Shown: one piece after another, positions 7,292-14,271 of the stretch | How the letters are laid out: each line of letters starts with the position of its first letter | Numbering within the stretch: the stretch's first letter is position 1 | Source of the DNA: DASUXY01 sp036377675 | GTDB lineage: Bacteria; Bacillota; Bacilli; Bacillales; Amphibacillaceae | Direction: 5' to 3' | Length of the DNA: 14,271 bases | Assembly: GCA_036377675.1 (NCBI GenBank) | Contig: DASUXY010000062.1 | Location: 1 to 14,271, forward strand | Notes under the pieces: model-generated | The model's database searches: none | The model's input: only the letters and a program-made list of their open reading frames with translations | Told to the model about the DNA's origin: nothing | Program-made: the position numbers and the translations under genes

Positions 7292-8191
7292 TTATTGAAG
7301 TGTTTTCGGAACAAAAAACTCAATATGTTTTTGTAAATTGACAAATTTCCCGGGCAATAAACCACCATATTCACCATCAATGTTCAATTGCATTTTTTCA
7401 TCCGTTGTCACTTTGATCTCTTTTGCTTTCTTATAAATAACGTGTTCATCTTCTAAATGTGCACCGCGCAAGGCCATCGTTGCAATACGGATGAACTCTG
7501 CTAAGTTCGTTTTCTTTAAAATGATGACACTGAAATATCCATCATCTAACACTGCGCCTGGAGCTAATTTTTCAAATCCTCCTACCGAGTTTGTGTTTGC
7601 GACAAGAAATAGCATAATTTCTTCTTCGATAACCGTATCGTCAATTTGAATCGTTGTCTGAATCGGCCGTATGGACGGTAACATCTCAATCCCTTTAATG
7701 TAATACGCTAATTGTCCGAGCATCGTTTTTAATTTAATCGGTACTTCATACGTGAGTTCTGTCAGCTTTCCTCCACCAGCAATATTCATAAAATATTGGT
7801 CATCGTTCACCTTACCAATATCGAGCAACTTCGAATGGTTTTCGACAATAACATCAACCGCTTTCTTCACATCACGCGGTATATTCAATGCGCGAGCAAA
7901 GTCATTTGTCGTTCCAGCTGGAATAATCCCTAGCTTTGGACGGTATTCTTTTTCTGCCATTCCCTGTACGACTTCATTGATCGTACCATCTCCGCCAGCG
8001 ACGATGATCACATCAAAACGACGTCCTATAGCCGTTTCGGTAGCTTTTTTTGCATCACCTTCACCCGTTGTCGCATGTGCCGATGTTTCGTAACCCGCTT
8101 TTTCCAAGCGATTTAATACATCTGGTAACTCTCGTTTAAATGATTCGCGACCCGCGGTTGGATTGTAGATAATTCGAGCCTTTTTCATCAT
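7292..8191 (-). CDS. dgkB: Diacylglycerol kinase DgkB
   Basis: A 299-residue soluble lipid kinase that phosphorylates diacylglycerol released by lipoteichoic acid synthesis, returning it to phospholipid synthesis as phosphatidic acid. It shows the family's nucleotide-binding GGDGT (66-70) in VAGGDGTINEV, PAGTTNDFAR (91-100), an early NPTAG (10-14), and the C-terminal LNIDGEYGG, whose Glu274 matches the catalytic base known from the Staphylococcus aureus enzyme. Length is normal. Two ATG codons stand side by side at the start; the first was taken because GGGAGGGG lies directly upstream, but the second is equally possible. It is transcribed alone: a promoter precedes it (8348-8376) and a terminator follows. 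In B. subtilis it also lies between gatB and the rlmCD gene. Other members of this superfamily (sphingosine-kinase-like YegS) are the alternative, less likely given the synteny. Confidence 0.92.
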   Translation of the reverse strand: MMKKARIIYNPTAGRESFKRELPDVLNRLEKAGYETSAHATTGEGDAKKATETAIGRRFDVIIVAGGDGTINEVVQGMAEKEYRPKLGIIPAGTTNDFARALNIPRDVKKAVDVIVENHSKLLDIGKVNDDQYFMNIAGGGKLTELTYEVPIKLKTMLGQLAYYIKGIEMLPSIRPIQTTIQIDDTVIEEEIMLFLVANTNSVGGFEKLAPGAVLDDGYFSVIILKKTNLAEFIRIATMALRGAHLEDEHVIYKKAKEIKVTTDEKMQLNIDGEYGGLLPGKFVNLQKHIEFFVPKTLQ

Positions 8192-8347
8192 GACCCCTCC
8201 CTATTCATTTAACAAGGTCATTTACGTCAGTGTATGATAAAGCATACGTCTATAAATGGAATCATCATGTCGATGATCTTCATACCTTTTTGTAAGTTGT
8301 ACCCGACTTTTGTCGTCTAACAAAACATTATTTTACATACAACTTTC

Positions 8348-8376
8348 ATCATAGCCTTTTTTCAAAGCATTTGCAA
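8348..8376 (-). promoter_or_regulatory. Sigma-A type promoter for dgkB
   Basis: On the minus strand TTGCAA (complement of 8371-8376), 17 bases, then TATGAT (complement of 8348-8353). Spacing is ideal and the -10 box matches consensus at five of six positions. It implies a leader of about 150 bases before dgkB. Confidence 0.6.
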
Positions 8377-8435
8377 AGACAACGATAGCAATCGTCATCG
8401 TTCATAAGACCAGCTTGATCATTGATATAGCTTAT

Positions 8436-8471
8436 AAGAAAAACAAGACTCCCGATGTCCGGCAGTCTTGT
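8436..8471 (-). terminator. Rho-independent terminator of the gatCAB operon
   Basis: On the minus strand ACAAGACT pairs perfectly with AGTCTTGT, with an inner CCG/CGG pair around the loop, followed by a T-rich run (TTTTTCTTA). It lies 14 bases after the gatB stop and separates the operon from dgkB. Confidence 0.9.
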
Positions 8472-8484
8472 CTTTCATTGCAGA

Positions 8485-9915
8485 TTACTCGTTATCTAAC
8501 TGTTCTTTCAAAAGCTTGTTAACCATTTGCGGGTTCGCTTGACCTTTCGTCGCTTTCATCACTTGGCCTACTAAAAAACCTAGTGCGCGTTTTTTACCGT
8601 CCTTATAGTCAGTGACGGATTGTTCATTTTCATCGATAACTTTCGTAATGATTTCCAGTAATTGACCTTCGTCTGAGATTTGGACGAGTCCTTTTTCTTT
8701 AACGATTTTCTCAGGATCGCCGCCTTTGTCGACTAATTCTGCAAATACTTTTTTAGCAATTTTAGAAGAAATCGTACCATCATCGATGAGCTGAATCATT
8801 TTCGCTAAGCTCTTTGGGGTGATCTTCAAATCATCTAGCTCTTTCAAATGTTTGTTCATATAAGCGGACACATCACCCATCAACCAGTTAGACGCTTGTT
8901 TCGTATCGGCTCCCTCTTTGATTGTTTCCTCAAAAAAGTCAGCCATTTCTTTGGAGCTTGTCAAAACGTTTGCATCGTATTCAGGAAGATCGTAGTCCGC
9001 AATATAACGTTGTTTCCGGGCATCGGGTAATTCAGGAATTTCATTTTTAATCCGTTCTTTCCATGTATCATCGATGTATAGTGGAGCAAGGTCTGGATCT
9101 GTAAAGAAACGATAATCTTCTGCATCATCTTTGACACGCATTAAAATGGTCTTTTTCGTTTTCTCATCATAGCGACGTGTTTCCTGTAAAATTTCTCCGC
9201 CCGATTGTAAAACGTTCCGTTGACGTTTTTCTTCATATTCAAGTCCACTTTTGACGAAAGCAAAAGAGTTTAAGTTTTTCAACTCCGTTTTTGTACCGAA
9301 TTCTTCTTGACCGTATGGACGAATCGATAAGTTTGCGTCACAACGAAGCGATCCTTCCTCCATACGAACGTCAGAAACGCCTGTATATTGGATAATATTT
9401 TTTAACTTTTCTAAATAGGCGTATGCTTCTTCCGGAGAGCGAATATCAGGTTCGGAAACAATTTCAATTAACGGTGAACCTTGTCGATTAATGTCAATTA
9501 AGGAATAACCATCGTCACCATGGGTTAATTTCCCTGCATCTTCCTCTAGGTGTAGGCGATTAATGCCGATTCGTTTCTTCTTCCCATCGACTTCAATGTC
9601 AATGTAGCCATTTCGGCCAATTGGCTCATACTCTTGGGAAATTTGGTACGCTTTCGGGTTGTCCGGATAAAAATAATGTTTTCGATCAAAATACGTTTCC
9701 GTAGCGATCTCACAATTTAGAGCCAGCGCTGCTTTCATCGCATAATTTACTGCTTCTTCATTGATGGTCGGTAACACACCTGGATACGCTAAGTCGATCG
9801 GGTTCACGTTTGCATTCGGTTCAGAACCAAATGCATTTACACTTGGGCTAAACACTTTTGAGTTCGTTTTTAATTCAACATGTACTTCAAGTCCGATAAT
9901 CGTTTCAAAATTCAT
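8485..9915 (-). CDS. gatB: Asp-tRNA(Asn)/Glu-tRNA(Gln) amidotransferase subunit B
   Basis: A 476-residue subunit, full length, that binds misacylated Glu-tRNA(Gln) or Asp-tRNA(Asn) and activates the side-chain carboxyl with ATP before ammonia is added. The cradle domain opens with the signature GLEVHVELKT, then HYFYPDNPKAYQISQ and HLEEDAGK, and EGSLRCDANLSIR in the middle. A helical linker and a YqeY-like tail domain (about 330-476, ending LVGQVMKATKGQANPQMVNKL) contact the tRNA. The start ATG overlaps the gatA stop by one base (TAATG) and has GGGAGGT at proper distance inside the gatA end, so the two are translated together. Nothing is missing or unusual. It implies that this organism makes Gln-tRNA(Gln) by the indirect route, as Bacillaceae do. 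Confidence 0.97.
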   Translation of the reverse strand: MNFETIIGLEVHVELKTNSKVFSPSVNAFGSEPNANVNPIDLAYPGVLPTINEEAVNYAMKAALALNCEIATETYFDRKHYFYPDNPKAYQISQEYEPIGRNGYIDIEVDGKKKRIGINRLHLEEDAGKLTHGDDGYSLIDINRQGSPLIEIVSEPDIRSPEEAYAYLEKLKNIIQYTGVSDVRMEEGSLRCDANLSIRPYGQEEFGTKTELKNLNSFAFVKSGLEYEEKRQRNVLQSGGEILQETRRYDEKTKKTILMRVKDDAEDYRFFTDPDLAPLYIDDTWKERIKNEIPELPDARKQRYIADYDLPEYDANVLTSSKEMADFFEETIKEGADTKQASNWLMGDVSAYMNKHLKELDDLKITPKSLAKMIQLIDDGTISSKIAKKVFAELVDKGGDPEKIVKEKGLVQISDEGQLLEIITKVIDENEQSVTDYKDGKKRALGFLVGQVMKATKGQANPQMVNKLLKEQLDNE

Positions 9916-11381
9916 TATGCTTTACCTCCCAATGTCGGGCGTTTTGCATGATGGTCTGTCGCTTGTTCATACGCATAGGCCGCTCGATAAATCGTCGACT
10001 CATCAAAATGTTTACCGATAATTTGTAAGCCGATCGGCAGTCCTTGTTCAGAAAAACCACATGGCAAAGAAAGAGCTGGAGCGCCTGTTAAGTTCGCAGG
10101 AATCGTTAGCATATCACTCTTATACATCTCGACTGGTTCATCTGTTTTTGCATCAAATTTAAACGCAGGTGTCGGTGCGGTCGGTCCCATCACGAGGTCG
10201 TAGTTTTCAAATAGGTTGTCGAAGTCTTGCTTAATCAATGTACGTACTTGTTGTGCTTTTTTGACATAAGCATCATGATTGCCGGAGCTTAATGCAAATG
10301 TACCAAGCATGATACGACGTTTTACTTCCTCACCAAATCCTTCACTGCGAGATTGTTTGAAAATGTCAATCATATCTTCTGCGTTGTCTGAACGTACGCC
10401 GTAACGAATCCCATCGAAACGTGCTAAACTTGATGATGCTTCGGCAGATGATAATAAATAATATGTAGACTCTGCATATTTCAAGTGTGGCAAGGACACT
10501 TCTTCCCATGAAGCACCTAACGATTCATAAACTTTTAAGGCCTCCATAACTGCTTCCTTAACTTCAGGATGAACAGCTTCACCGATAAATGACTTCGGTA
10601 CAGCGATCTTCAAACCTTTTACGTCCCCCGCAGTTAATTCTTTTGTGTAGGAAGGGACATCGATTGGCGCACTCGTTGTGTCCATCGGATCCTTCCCAGC
10701 AATAACTTCAAGTACTCTTGCGTTATCACGAACGGTACGCGTAATCGGGCCAATTTGATCCATGGATGAGGCGAAGGCGACGAGTCCAAAGCGGGATACA
10801 CGCCCATACGTCGGCTTCATACCGACGACGCCACAAAAAGAGGCAGGTTGACGAACTGAACCACCTGTATCGGAGCCGAGTGCAAACATGACCTCTCCTG
10901 CTGCAACAGCAGCTGCTGAACCACCACTTGAACCTCCAGGAACATAATCTGTATTCCACGGATTCCGCGTCTGTTTGTAGCTTGACGTTTCTGTAGATGA
11001 TCCCATCGCGAATTCATCCATGTTCATTTTCCCAATGATAACCGCTTGTTCCTCATTTAATTTTTCAATGACAGTTGCATCATAAAGTGGATCGTCAAAA
11101 TTTTTTAGAAACTGACTGCCGCACGTTGTTTTTAACCCTTTCGTAACAATGTTATCTTTTATTCCGACGGGCATCCCAAACAGTTGATGACGCTCGTCTG
11201 TTTGATCTAAAGCTTTCGCTTGTTCACGAGCTTGTTCCTCATTTAACGTTAAAAACGCTTGCACATCTTGGTCAACTTCCTTAATCCGTTTGAAAGAAGC
11301 GTCGACTAAGTCCTGAACCGTAATTTCTTTTGCCTGAAGTTTATCTTCAAGTTCTTGTATACTGTAATCATATAACGACAT
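9915..11381 (-). CDS. gatA: Asp-tRNA(Asn)/Glu-tRNA(Gln) amidotransferase subunit A
   Basis: The 488-residue amidase subunit that releases ammonia from glutamine and passes it to GatB. The amidase signature is complete: Lys75 in PVGIKDN, cis-Ser151 in PGGSSGGSA, and the nucleophile Ser175 in SDTGGSVRQPA, with the 24-residue spacing known for the Staphylococcus aureus enzyme. The start is the ATG at 11381 (MSLYDYSIQEL), matching the normal family N-terminus and carrying GGAGGG six bases upstream. The frame stays open 31 codons further up, but that part runs into gatC in another frame and has no family similarity. It lies 11 bases after the gatC stop and overlaps gatB by one base. Intact and ordinary. 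Confidence 0.97.
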   Translation of the reverse strand: MSLYDYSIQELEDKLQAKEITVQDLVDASFKRIKEVDQDVQAFLTLNEEQAREQAKALDQTDERHQLFGMPVGIKDNIVTKGLKTTCGSQFLKNFDDPLYDATVIEKLNEEQAVIIGKMNMDEFAMGSSTETSSYKQTRNPWNTDYVPGGSSGGSAAAVAAGEVMFALGSDTGGSVRQPASFCGVVGMKPTYGRVSRFGLVAFASSMDQIGPITRTVRDNARVLEVIAGKDPMDTTSAPIDVPSYTKELTAGDVKGLKIAVPKSFIGEAVHPEVKEAVMEALKVYESLGASWEEVSLPHLKYAESTYYLLSSAEASSSLARFDGIRYGVRSDNAEDMIDIFKQSRSEGFGEEVKRRIMLGTFALSSGNHDAYVKKAQQVRTLIKQDFDNLFENYDLVMGPTAPTPAFKFDAKTDEPVEMYKSDMLTIPANLTGAPALSLPCGFSEQGLPIGLQIIGKHFDESTIYRAAYAYEQATDHHAKRPTLGGKA

Positions 11382-11392
11382 GTATGTCCCTC

Positions 11393-11677
11393 CTACTCTA
11401 AAATCGATGGTACACGGAATTGTCCATCCTCTTGATCTGGAGCGTTTTTCAATACTTCTTCTTGTGTTAGCCATTGTTTCGGCTCGTCTTTTCGTAACAC
11501 ATTTTTTACATCGACTCCATGGGTTGTTGGCTGAACGCCGTCTGTATGTACCTCACTCAATTTGTCTTTATAAACAGCCATGGAACGTAAATGTTCTGTG
11601 AACATGTCTACTTCCTCTTCAGTAATTGCTAGTCGTGCTAAATCGGCGACATGCTTCACTCGGTCTTTTGTAATCAT
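11393..11677 (-). CDS. gatC: Asp-tRNA(Asn)/Glu-tRNA(Gln) amidotransferase subunit C
   Basis: A 94-residue belt protein that wraps around GatA and GatB and stabilises the complex. It has the typical opening VKHVADLARLAITEEEVDMFTEHL and the DGVQPTTH segment in the middle. The ATG at 11677 (MITKDRV) was chosen over one 36 bases further up because GGAGGTGG stands at the right distance before it and the family usually starts there. It is the first gene of the operon. A candidate promoter lies about 95 bases upstream and a perfect 10-bp inverted repeat sits in the leader. Confidence 0.95.
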   Translation of the reverse strand: MITKDRVKHVADLARLAITEEEVDMFTEHLRSMAVYKDKLSEVHTDGVQPTTHGVDVKNVLRKDEPKQWLTQEEVLKNAPDQEDGQFRVPSILE

Positions 11678-11718
11678 TCTGTCCACCTCCAAGCAAATGA
11701 CCTGTATCACCATTTATA

Positions 11719-11748
11719 AAACGTTGTACGCCTACACATACAACGTTT
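11719..11748 (-). promoter_or_regulatory. Perfect 10-bp inverted repeat in the gatC leader
   Basis: AAACGTTGTA (11719-11728) and TACAACGTTT (11739-11748) are exact inverted copies around a ten-base loop. It lies between the candidate gatC promoter and the gatC ribosome binding site, so it would form a hairpin in the leader RNA, or serve as a two-fold operator in DNA. There is no T run after it, so it is not a standard terminator. The core ACGTTGT/ACAACGT is not one I can tie to a named regulator. Confidence 0.6.
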
Positions 11749-11771
11749 AAAAACATTACATAACACTATTG

Positions 11772-11801
11772 ATAATAGCAGAAACTAGCGTAAATAAGCA
11801 A
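11772..11801 (-). promoter_or_regulatory. Candidate promoter of the gatCAB operon
   Basis: On the minus strand TTGCTT (complement of 11796-11801), 18 bases, then TATTAT (complement of 11772-11777). The -10 box is good (five of six), the -35 box poor (three of six). It gives a leader of about 90 bases containing the inverted repeat. Confidence 0.45.
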
Positions 11802-11807
11802 CTGATT

Positions 11808-11836
11808 AAAAGGAGAGATCACACTCGATGTGTGAT
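11808..11836 (-). terminator. Possible weak terminator downstream of the proline symporter gene
   Basis: ATCACAC (11818-11824) and GTGTGAT (11830-11836) form a seven-pair stem with a five-base loop. On the minus strand it is followed by CTCTCCTTTT, and an outer GAGAG further upstream could pair with CTCTC. The T run is only four bases and the hairpin lies some 165 bases after the symporter stop, so termination here is tentative. No better hairpin was found between 11840 and 12000. Confidence 0.4.
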
Positions 11837-12000
11837 GAGCAACAAACGGTCCCTCTCTTTCACGTTACAAAAAATACACGAGTAAGTTTAGTTATGCATG
11901 ATTACCCCCTAAAAACGTTCAACTAAACGAGAGAAACCCATCGCTCGCTCCATTTGTAATATTTATATGGAATAAAACAATTTCCACATGAGAAAATCGT

Positions 12001-13524
12001 TTATTCATTTAATTTAGCAATTGTTTTGTCAAATTCAGCTTCAATTTCAGGAGCTGGTTTACGGTCGAATTTGCTAACCATAACCGCTGTGATGAGATTC
12101 AAAACAAACCCGGGAAGGATTTCATACACGTCAAATATTCCCCCTGATAAGAAATCTCCCCATATAATGACTGTAACAGCACCGACAATAATTCCGGCTA
12201 AGGCACCGTTTCGCGTAATTCCTTTCCAATATAACGATAAGATAATAATCGGTCCAAATGCGGCACCAAATCCAGCCCAAGCATAGCTAACGAGGTCAAG
12301 AACAGAACTTTGTGGATTCATCGCAATCACTGTTGCAATCAAGGCAATGGCAAGTGTCGCCACTCGACCAACCCAAACGAGTTCTTTATCAGAAGCATTC
12401 CGACGAAATATCGCCTTATAAAAATCTTCCGCTACTGCTGATGATGAGACGAGTAGCTGCGAGTCAATCGTACTCATAATCGCTGACAAAATCGCTGCTA
12501 ATAAAATACCTGCTACAACCGGATGAAACAATATTTGTGAAAAGGCAATAAAAATCTTTTCTGGATCGGCTAACATTTGCACACCGTCTTTCGTTACGAG
12601 ATCGGCACCAAATGTTCCTAAAGCCGATACATCTTGTGTAGAAACATAAGCAAGTCCGACAAATCCTGTAAACACAGCCCCGTATAAACCTAAAACCATC
12701 CACGTCGTCCCAATAAATCGAGCCATCGGCACATCTTTCGGTGACCGCAGTGCCATAAACCGAACGATAATATGAGGCTGTCCAAAATAGCCAAGTCCCC
12801 AAGCAATGGATGAAATAATCGCAATTATACCGACACCTTGAATCATATTCAAATGACTCGCATCGATTTGTCCGACGATTTGCACCGCTTCATTCCAGCC
12901 ACCGATTTCTTTTATCGCGACAATGGGCACAACAATTAACGATAAAAACATTAAACTCCCTTGAATAAAGTCTGTCCAAGCAACTGCAAGAAATCCTCCA
13001 AGTAATGTATAAGATACGACGACAATCGTTCCGATCCATAACGCCGTATGGTAGGGCAGTCCAAATGACGCTTCAAAAAGCTTTGCACCTGCTACCATGC
13101 CTGATGATGTATAAAATGTAAAAAACAATAATATGACGAATGCAGAAATAACCCGCAACACGTGCGAATGATCTTTAAACCGATTTTCTAAGAAGTCTGG
13201 TACGGTAATCGAATTGTTGGACACTTCTGTATACACGCGTAAACGCCTAGCGACAAAATACCAATTCAAATATGCTCCGATTGATAGACCAATCGCCATC
13301 CACGCTTCTCCTAAACCAGATACATAAATGGCACCTGGAAGACCGAGCAACAACCAACCACTCATGTCAGAGGCTCCAGCACTTAAGGCAGCAACGCCAG
13401 GACCGAGATTACGCCCACCGAGAACGTAGTCAGATAAATCGTTTGTTCGACGATACATGACGATCCCAATGATTAACATGACGATTAAATAAACGATAAA
13501 CGTAATTAATGTTTCATAACTCAC
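12001..13524 (-). CDS. putP: Sodium/proline symporter (PutP/OpuE family)
   Basis: A 507-residue inner-membrane transporter of the sodium:solute symporter (SSS) family that imports proline with Na+. It follows Escherichia coli PutP closely over most of its length and should have 13 membrane spans. Visible landmarks are GASDMSGWLLLGLPGA (Asp53 corresponds to E. coli Asp55), WGLGYFGQPHI, and ILSAIMSTIDSQLLVSSS, where Ala348, Ser351 and Thr352 match the sodium-site residues A337, S340 and T341. The start is GTG at 13524, placed by AAAGGAGA nine bases upstream and by the family N-terminus. In B. subtilis the homologue next to gatC is OpuE, which takes up proline for osmoprotection, so that role is likely here, but sequence alone does not separate osmotic from nutritional transporters. 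Its GTG directly follows the stop of the small gene at 13525-13632. Confidence 0.95.
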   Translation of the reverse strand: MSYETLITFIVYLIVMLIIGIVMYRRTNDLSDYVLGGRNLGPGVAALSAGASDMSGWLLLGLPGAIYVSGLGEAWMAIGLSIGAYLNWYFVARRLRVYTEVSNNSITVPDFLENRFKDHSHVLRVISAFVILLFFTFYTSSGMVAGAKLFEASFGLPYHTALWIGTIVVVSYTLLGGFLAVAWTDFIQGSLMFLSLIVVPIVAIKEIGGWNEAVQIVGQIDASHLNMIQGVGIIAIISSIAWGLGYFGQPHIIVRFMALRSPKDVPMARFIGTTWMVLGLYGAVFTGFVGLAYVSTQDVSALGTFGADLVTKDGVQMLADPEKIFIAFSQILFHPVVAGILLAAILSAIMSTIDSQLLVSSSAVAEDFYKAIFRRNASDKELVWVGRVATLAIALIATVIAMNPQSSVLDLVSYAWAGFGAAFGPIIILSLYWKGITRNGALAGIIVGAVTVIIWGDFLSGGIFDVYEILPGFVLNLITAVMVSKFDRKPAPEIEAEFDKTIAKLNE

Positions 13525-13632
13525 CTATTGGCGTCTCCTTTCTCGAATTAATGAAATAATGGAAAACAAAATTAACAAAGGCATCGGGACAAACAACCAA
13601 AACAATGTCGCGAGCGGAATTGTATATTCCAC
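13525..13632 (-). CDS. 35-residue single-span membrane protein, probable symporter partner
   Basis: A short frame from GTG 13632 to TAG 13525-13527. AAGGGG stands about eight bases before the start. The protein begins MEYTIPLATLFWLFVP, continues as one hydrophobic helix to about residue 29, and ends in a strongly basic tail RERRRQ, which predicts a cytoplasmic C-terminus. Its stop codon touches the GTG of the proline symporter, whose ribosome binding site is inside the last codons, so the two must be co-transcribed and probably coupled in translation. Other SSS symporters travel with small membrane partners (YhdT with PanF, DUF3311 and DUF4212 proteins); this could be an equivalent for the PutP group. 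Frame, ribosome binding site, membrane span and promoter upstream support it as a real gene; the function is inferred from position only. An alternative is a leader peptide that regulates symporter translation. Confidence 0.72.
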   Translation of the reverse strand: MEYTIPLATLFWLFVPMPLLILFSIISLIRERRRQ

Positions 13633-13702
13633 GTCTCTTTTCCCCTTTCAATCGTAGGTTTTTAAAAACTGTCGTTTGAATATATTCCATAATAGCACAA
13701 CT

Positions 13703-13731
13703 TTCATACACAAACACGAATGAATAGTCAA
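13703..13731 (-). promoter_or_regulatory. Candidate promoter for the small gene and proline symporter
   Basis: On the minus strand TTGACT (complement of 13726-13731), 17 bases, then TATGAA (complement of 13703-13708). The -35 box matches five of six, the -10 box four of six. It predicts a leader of about 60 bases before the GTG at 13632. B. subtilis opuE has an additional sigma-B promoter; I could not place one here with confidence. Confidence 0.5.
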
Positions 13732-13887
13732 CATACCGACACCTTTTCTAGAGATTATATATATCATCGTCAAAAATGATCCATTTCCTGTTTCTTCACT
13801 TGTCCATCCATCATCCCTCATGTTAACGAAAACTCGCAAGCGAAGAACAATGCGTTTGCTCACGCGTAGTAACGGTCGCTAAAAACA
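13732..13887. other. Intergenic stretch upstream of the symporter unit
   Basis: No gene is supported between the terminator of the repeat-protein gene and the symporter promoter. A minus-strand open frame covers much of it but runs into the promoter and the small gene in another frame and has no ribosome binding site. Any osmotic or stress control sites of the symporter would be expected here. Confidence 0.5.
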
Positions 13888-13926
13888 GAAAAAAATGCCT
13901 GAAATAGGTTCCACGCTATTTCAGGC
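13888..13926 (-). terminator. Rho-independent terminator of the repeat-protein gene
   Basis: GCCTGAAATAG (13897-13907) and CTATTTCAGGC (13916-13926) form a perfect 11-pair stem with an eight-base loop. On the minus strand it is followed by ATTTTTTTC. It lies 54 bases after the stop of the repeat-protein gene and faces the right way for it. Confidence 0.92.
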
Positions 13927-13980
13927 CAATCTACCAAAGCATATAATAGGGTAAAGCGTTTACTGCCTAGCACCTAATCG

Positions 13981-14271
13981 TTACGCAAAGGCGCTAGAAT
14001 CACTAACTGAAAAAACACCTGGATGAAGTTCGCCGGCTAAACCTTCTTCGGCTGAGAAAACGCCTGGGTAAAGTTCACCATCTAGACCGTCTTGAACTGA
14101 AAAGACACCTGGATGAAGTTCGCCTGCAAGACCGTCTTGAACTGAAAAGACGCCTGGATGGAGTTCACCCGCTAGACCTTCTTGAACTGAAAAGACGCCT
14201 GGATGGAGTTCGCCAGCTAGACCTTCTTGAACTGAAAAGACGCCTGGATGGAGTTCGCCAGCTAGACCTTC
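13981..14271 (-). CDS. Tandem 15-residue repeat protein of unknown function, C-terminal part
   Basis: The minus strand is open from the window edge to TAA at 13981-13983, encoding 96 residues. They form six unbroken copies of a 15-residue unit, typically EGLAGELHPGVFSVQ, and a short tail DSSAFA. The fifth unit from the edge (14047-14091) is the most divergent: DGLDGELYPGVFSAE. The two units nearest the edge are identical in DNA. Between units nearly all base changes are at third codon positions or are otherwise silent (E/D swaps, CTA/TTA Leu), which shows the minus frame is the coding one and that the peptide is conserved. The repeats contain no Lys, Arg or Cys and are acidic. There is no C-terminal membrane helix or sortase signal. 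The number of further repeats, the start and any signal peptide lie right of the window. I do not recognise the family; surface, spore-coat or adhesive roles are only guesses. Confidence 0.85.
   Translation of the reverse strand, partial: EGLAGELHPGVFSVQEGLAGELHPGVFSVQEGLAGELHPGVFSVQDGLAGELHPGVFSVQDGLDGELYPGVFSAEEGLAGELHPGVFSVSDSSAFA
14002..14271 (-). repeat. Array of six 45-bp tandem repeats
   Basis: Units on the plus strand are 14002-14046, 14047-14091, 14092-14136, 14137-14181, 14182-14226 and 14227-14271, each exactly 45 bases and adjoining without spacers. 14182-14226 and 14227-14271 are identical; divergence rises toward the gene's 3' end. The array continues beyond the window. Confidence 0.95.

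Noticed and set aside
11382..11474. Upstream extension of gatA by 31 codons
   Set aside because: The extension lies within gatC in another frame; the ATG at 11381 has a proper ribosome binding site and matches the family start.
11678..11840. T-box riboswitch before gatCAB
   Set aside because: The leader after the candidate promoter is only about 90 bases and shows no specifier loop, antiterminator bulge or terminator.
12464..12802. Second minus-strand frame inside the symporter gene
   Set aside because: Shadow of the symporter; rich in Cys, Arg and Tyr as expected of an off-frame reading of a membrane protein gene.
13648..13863. Minus-strand frame of 71 codons upstream of the symporter unit
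   Set aside because: It spans the candidate promoter and lacks a ribosome binding site; composition is not protein-like.
14002..14271. Repeat array considered as CRISPR
   Set aside because: Units of 45 bases adjoin without spacers, show codon-type variation and are in frame with a stop and a terminator; this is a protein repeat.

Overview
The window looks like a chromosomal segment of a low-GC Gram-positive bacterium of the Bacillaceae type. The right two thirds hold a housekeeping block on the minus strand: a sodium/proline symporter (putP/opuE), gatC-gatA-gatB, a diacylglycerol kinase (dgkB) and a 23S rRNA uracil methyltransferase (rlmCD). As I remember it, Bacillus subtilis has the same order (opuE, gatCAB, dgkB, yefA). 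Purine-rich ribosome binding sites, TTG and GTG starts, and Rho-independent terminators after each unit fit that assignment. The genus cannot be fixed from the sequence alone.

Left region (1 to about 5340) is accessory and decayed. It opens with a chymotrypsin-fold (S1) secreted-type protease whose catalytic motifs survive but whose frame is broken three times. Next is a small membrane-anchored protein of unknown function. A minus-strand prophage remnant follows: the C-terminal end of an SNF2-type helicase, an intact small phage regulator-like protein, a terminator, and the first codons of an HNH endonuclease with an in-frame stop. An IS21-family element (istA intact, istB with two frameshifts) sits at 2915-5340. 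It cuts the helicase off exactly at the left IS end. No helicase sequence resumes on the other side and no target duplication is visible, so the insertion was probably followed by a deletion or rearrangement reaching the rlmCD terminator.

Right region (5485 to 13632) is intact. rlmCD modifies 23S rRNA. dgkB returns diacylglycerol to phosphatidic acid and has its own promoter and terminator. gatCAB forms the Glu-tRNA(Gln)/Asp-tRNA(Asn) amidotransferase and is tightly packed as an operon, with a perfect 10-bp inverted repeat in its leader. The proline symporter is preceded by a 35-residue single-span membrane protein, whose stop codon directly abuts the symporter's GTG start.

The far right edge (13981-14271) holds the 3' end of a minus-strand gene made of six tandem 15-residue repeats, (E/D)GL(A/D)GEL(H/Y)PGVFS(V/A)x. 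Differences between units fall mostly at third codon positions, so the array is translated and constrained on the minus strand. A strong terminator follows it. I do not recognise this family; it is the most unusual object in the window, together with the small symporter-linked protein.
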